Shown here piece by piece: positions 35,545 through 38,313 of a stretch of DNA of 38,313 bases (position 1 is its first letter; each line of letters begins with the position of its first letter). This DNA is from Nevskia sp. GTDB lineage: Bacteria > Pseudomonadota > Gammaproteobacteria > Nevskiales > Nevskiaceae. Both the position numbers and the translations under genes were made by a program. The stretch spans positions 1-38,313 of the forward strand of contig JAQGNU010000223.1 in NCBI GenBank assembly GCA_028291645.1, in the 5' to 3' direction. Below the pieces are notes generated by a model that did not search any database, had not been told where the DNA came from, and saw only the letters and a program-made list of their open reading frames with translations.

Positions 35545-35617
35545 ATCAGCCTCTTCATAAGATGGTCAAACTCTGATGGGACCGTGCACCCACATCATGC
35601 TTAACGCAGCGCAGGCT

Positions 35618-36403
35618 TCAGCCACGCCTCTCAACCAACAACTTCTTCGTCTCCGCAATCGCCCGCGCCGGATTGAGCCCCTTCGGACAGGTCTTCGCGC
35701 AGTTCATGATGGTGTGGCAGCGATACAGCTTGAACGGATCTTCCAGCATGTCGAGGCGTTCGCCGGTGGCTTCGTCGCGCGAGTCAGCGAGCCAGCGGTA
35801 GGCCTGCAGCAGAATCGCCGGACCGAGATAGCGATCGCCGTTCCACCAGTAGCTTGGGCAGGCGGTGGAGCAGCAGGCGCAGAGGATGCACTCGTAGTAA
35901 CCGTCGAGCTTGGCGCGGTCCTCTTCGCTCTGCAGGCGTTCGCGCGTCGGCGCCGGTGTGTCGGTTTTCAGCCAGGGTTCGATCGAGGTGTACTGCGCAT
36001 AGAAATGCGTCATGTCCGGGACCAGGTCCTTGATCACCGGCATGTGCGGCAAAGGATAGATCTTGACGTCTCCTTTCACATCATCACAAGCCTTGATGCA
36101 GGCCAGCGTGTTGGTGCCGTCGATGTTCATCGAGCACGAACCGCAGATGCCTTCGCGGCAGGAGCGGCGGAAGGTCAGCGTCGGGTCGATCTCGTTCTTG
36201 ATCTTGATCAGCGCGTCCAGAACCATCGGGCCGCAGGCGTCCATGTCGACTTCGTAGGTATCGACGCGCGGATTGGCCTGGGTATCCGGATCGTAGCGAT
36301 AAATCTTGAACGCACGCACGTTCTTCGCAGCAGCCGGCGCCTTGAAAGTCTTGCCGGCGGCTTTGTCGATCTTCGAGTTCTTCGGCAGTGTCAGCTGGGC
36401 CAT
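35618..36403 (-). CDS. sdhB: Succinate dehydrogenase iron-sulfur subunit
   Basis: 261 residues from the ATG at 36403 (a TTG at 36409 adds two). The [2Fe-2S] ligands are C82, C87, C90 and C102; the [4Fe-4S]/[3Fe-4S] cysteines are C172, C175, C178, C182, C229, C234 and C239, in [12 protein letters not shown] and [12 protein letters not shown]. It passes electrons from SdhA to quinone in complex II. The gene follows sdhA with an 81-bp spacer holding a hairpin repeat. Confidence 0.97.
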   Translation of the reverse strand: MAQLTLPKNSKIDKAAGKTFKAPAAAKNVRAFKIYRYDPDTQANPRVDTYEVDMDACGPMVLDALIKIKNEIDPTLTFRRSCREGICGSCSMNIDGTNTLACIKACDDVKGDVKIYPLPHMPVIKDLVPDMTHFYAQYTSIEPWLKTDTPAPTRERLQSEEDRAKLDGYYECILCACCSTACPSYWWNGDRYLGPAILLQAYRWLADSRDEATGERLDMLEDPFKLYRCHTIMNCAKTCPKGLNPARAIAETKKLLVERRG

Positions 36404-36436
36404 GATCAATCTCGTTAATTAGTTGAACAGCGCAAT

Positions 36437-36486
36437 GCTTGTGTAAGAACCCGGGGCCACGGATGGCCCGTCTTTGACAGGACGTC
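36437..36486 (-). repeat. Covarying hairpin repeat, copy 3 of 3
   Basis: On the minus strand: GACGTCCTGT, then the hairpin GGGCCA-TCCG-TGGCCC and the end TTACACAAGC, matching the copies at 12244-12356. It begins at the sdhA stop codon and fills the sdhA-sdhB spacer in the direction of transcription. Confidence 0.7.
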
Positions 36487-38287
36487 AATAAGTACGCTTT
36501 TTGGGAGGAACCACTTCGGTATCGCTGTCGAGCGTGTACATATGCACCGGGCGGTAGTCGATCTTGACGTCGGTCGCGGTGGTGCGCCAGGCCAGCGTGT
36601 GTTTCATCCAGTTGACATCGTCGCGCTCCGGGAAATCTTCGTGTGCATGCGCGCCGCGCGACTCCTTGCGGTTCTGCGCACCAGCCATCGTCAGCAGCGC
36701 CTGGCCGAGCAGGTTGTCGAGTTCCAGCGTTTCGATCAGATCCGAGTTCCAGATCAGCGAGTGATCGGCAACCTGCACGTCGCCGAACAGCTTGATGTCG
36801 TCCTTCAGCTTGAGCATGCCCTCGTCGAGCGTCTTGGTGGTGCGGAACACCGCGGCGTGCTGCTGCATGGTCTTCTGCATCGCCAGGCGAATCTTCGCGG
36901 TCGGCGTCGCGCCTTTGGCGTAACGCAGATGATCGAGACGCGCGAGTGCTTTGTCTTCCGATTCCTTCGAGATCGCCTTGTGCTTCTCGCCCGGCTTCAG
37001 CGTCTCCGCGCAGCGCAAGCCGGCAGCGCGGCCGAACACGACGAGATCGAGCAACGAGTTGGAGCCGAGACGGTTGGCGCCGTGTACCGACACGCAGGCC
37101 GCTTCGCCCACCGCCATCAGGCCCGGAATCGGCGTGTCGGTCTTGCCGTCGAGGCAGGTGACGACTTCGCCGTGGAAATTGCACGGAATGCCGCCCATGT
37201 TGTAGTGCACCGTCGGCAGGATCGGAATCGGTTCCTTGGTGACATCGACGTTGGCGAAAATCTTCGCCGTCTCGGAAATGCCCGGCAGGCGCTTGTGCAG
37301 CACTTCGGGGCCGAGATGTTCCAGATGCAGATGCATGTGGTCCTTCTCGGGGCCGACGCCGCGGCCTTCGCGGATTTCCATCGTGATCGAACGGCTGACG
37401 ACGTCGCGCGAAGCAAGGTCCTTCGCATTCGGCGCGTAACGCTCCATGAAGCGCTCGCCTTTCGAGTTGGTCAGATAACCGCCCTCGCCGCGCGCGCCTT
37501 CGGTGATCAGACAGCCGGAGCCGTAGATGCCGGTCGGATGGAACTGCACGAATTCCATGTCCTGCATCGGGATGCCGGCGCGGATCGCCATGCCGCCGCC
37601 GTCGCCGGTACAGGTATGCGCGGAAGTTGCCGAGAAGTAGGCGCGGCCATAGCCGCCCGTCGCCAGAATAACCTTGTGTGCGCGGAAGCGATGCAGTTCG
37701 CCGGTCGACTGGTCCAGCGCCAGCACGCCGTGAATGCTGCCATCGGCGTCGGTCAACAGATCGAGCGCGAAGAATTCGATGAAGAATTCGGCACGTGCTT
37801 TCAGCGCCTGCTGGTACATCGTGTGCAGCATCGCGTGGCCGGTGCGGTCGGCCGCCGCACAAGTGCGCTGCGCCGGCGGGCCGCCGAAATTGGTCGTCAT
37901 GCCGCCGAACGGGCGCTGATAAATCTTGCCTTCCGGCGTGCGCGAAAACGGCACGCCCCAGTGTTCGAGTTCGATGATCGCGGGAATCGCTTCGCGCACC
38001 ATGTACTGAATCGCGTCCTGATCGCCGAGCCAGTCGGAACCCTTGACGGTGTCGTACATGTGCCAGCGCCAATCGTCCTCGCCCATGTTGCCGAGCGCGG
38101 CGGAAATGCCGCCCTGCGCCGCGACGGTGTGCGAGCGCGTCGGGAACACCTTGGTGATGTTGGCAGTCTTCAGGCCCGACTGCGCCAGACCAACGGTGGC
38201 GCGCAAACCGGCGCCACCGGCACCGACCACAACCACGTCGTATTCGTGATGAACGATCTTGTATGCAGATTTCGCTGAATCGCTCAC
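36485..38287 (-). CDS. sdhA: Succinate dehydrogenase flavoprotein subunit
   Basis: 600 residues from a GTG at 38287, just after a TAA that ends the upstream frame. FAD binding is [14 protein letters not shown]53 in [10 protein letters not shown] is the flavin-linking histidine. The active-site regions [31 protein letters not shown] and [21 protein letters not shown] follow. It oxidises succinate to fumarate in the TCA cycle. SdhE elsewhere in the window would attach the flavin. Confidence 0.97.
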   Translation of the reverse strand: MSDSAKSAYKIVHHEYDVVVVGAGGAGLRATVGLAQSGLKTANITKVFPTRSHTVAAQGGISAALGNMGEDDWRWHMYDTVKGSDWLGDQDAIQYMVREAIPAIIELEHWGVPFSRTPEGKIYQRPFGGMTTNFGGPPAQRTCAAADRTGHAMLHTMYQQALKARAEFFIEFFALDLLTDADGSIHGVLALDQSTGELHRFRAHKVILATGGYGRAYFSATSAHTCTGDGGGMAIRAGIPMQDMEFVQFHPTGIYGSGCLITEGARGEGGYLTNSKGERFMERYAPNAKDLASRDVVSRSITMEIREGRGVGPEKDHMHLHLEHLGPEVLHKRLPGISETAKIFANVDVTKEPIPILPTVHYNMGGIPCNFHGEVVTCLDGKTDTPIPGLMAVGEAACVSVHGANRLGSNSLLDLVVFGRAAGLRCAETLKPGEKHKAISKESEDKALARLDHLRYAKGATPTAKIRLAMQKTMQQHAAVFRTTKTLDEGMLKLKDDIKLFGDVQVADHSLIWNSDLIETLELDNLLGQALLTMAGAQNRKESRGAHAHEDFPERDDVNWMKHTLAWRTTATDVKIDYRPVHMYTLDSDTEVVPPKKRTY

Positions 38288-38288
38288 G

Positions 38289-38313
38289 TTACGGCGCTCC
38301 GAATGCGATCTTG
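38289..38313 (-). CDS. 3' end of an upstream gene, probably sdhD
   Basis: The last seven codons (KIAFGAP) and a TAA stop of a gene read toward sdhA are visible before the window ends. In the usual sdhCDAB order this would be the membrane-anchor subunit SdhD. The fragment is too short for recognition, so the identity is inferred from gene order. Confidence 0.35.

Noticed and set aside
36084-38072. A long Arg-rich minus-strand frame overlapping sdhA and sdhB
   Set aside because: It is out of frame with two full-length, motif-complete sdh genes and shows no domain; it arises from codon bias.

Overview
The window (38,313 bp, high GC) looks like the chromosome of a steroid-degrading gammaproteobacterium. 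Two housekeeping blocks have the order usual for that class: rpoE-rseA-rseB-mucD-lepA-lepB-rnc-era-recO-pdxJ-acpS, with nadB divergent from rpoE, and sdhA-sdhB near sdhE-ygfX. A lineage such as Nevskiales/Solimonadaceae is plausible, but that is inference from gene content, not proof.

Region 1 (about 1-19,400, all on the minus strand) is a catabolic island for the last two steroid rings (C and D). Read in transcription order, the first operon is an extradiol dioxygenase (HsaC/TesB type), IpdA, IpdB, a DUF35 protein, a lipid-transfer/thiolase-fold protein, an atypical crotonase, IpdC, EchA20, an acyl-CoA dehydrogenase pair, FadA6 and an SDR. A second operon follows: an acyl-CoA dehydrogenase pair, IpdF, a MaoC hydratase, a second thiolase, a Ycf48-like beta-propeller protein and an RND/MMPL transporter cut by the window edge. 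Most junctions are 4-base stop/start overlaps, so the genes are translationally coupled. The two operon heads (near 7,700 and 19,380) carry the same 16-bp palindrome TCAYCC-CAAC-GGRTGA exactly 22 bp upstream of the same -10 hexamer GATAAT. This points to one shared, probably activating, regulator whose gene is not in the window. No HIP-CoA ligase (FadD3) or ring-A/B enzymes other than the dioxygenase are present here.

Region 2 (19,592-30,943, minus strand) holds acpS, pdxJ, recO, era, rnc, a DUF4845 membrane protein, lepB, lepA, a glutaredoxin-like protein, a DegP/MucD protease with a lipoprotein-type signal, rseB, rseA and rpoE: envelope stress response, protein secretion, ribosome and RNA maturation, and cofactor synthesis. 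Region 3 (31,113-34,530, plus strand) is nadB-mobA-moeA (NAD and molybdenum cofactor synthesis), coupled by GTGA and ATGA overlaps. Region 4 (34,570-38,313, minus strand) holds ygfX, sdhE, a 63-residue orphan ORF, sdhB, sdhA and a few codons of an upstream gene (probably sdhD).

Three families of small dispersed repeats sit in the spacers: a ~50-57 bp hairpin element in three copies (two in tandem at 12,244-12,356, one at 36,437-36,486) whose stem bases covary; a CAGTTTCC/GGAAACTG element in two copies (near 11,010 and 19,980); and a nested GTAGGGCGGGTTAG-type inverted repeat upstream of sdhE. I saw no rRNA, tRNA, CRISPR array, insertion sequence or prophage, and no gene-free stretch longer than 300 bp.
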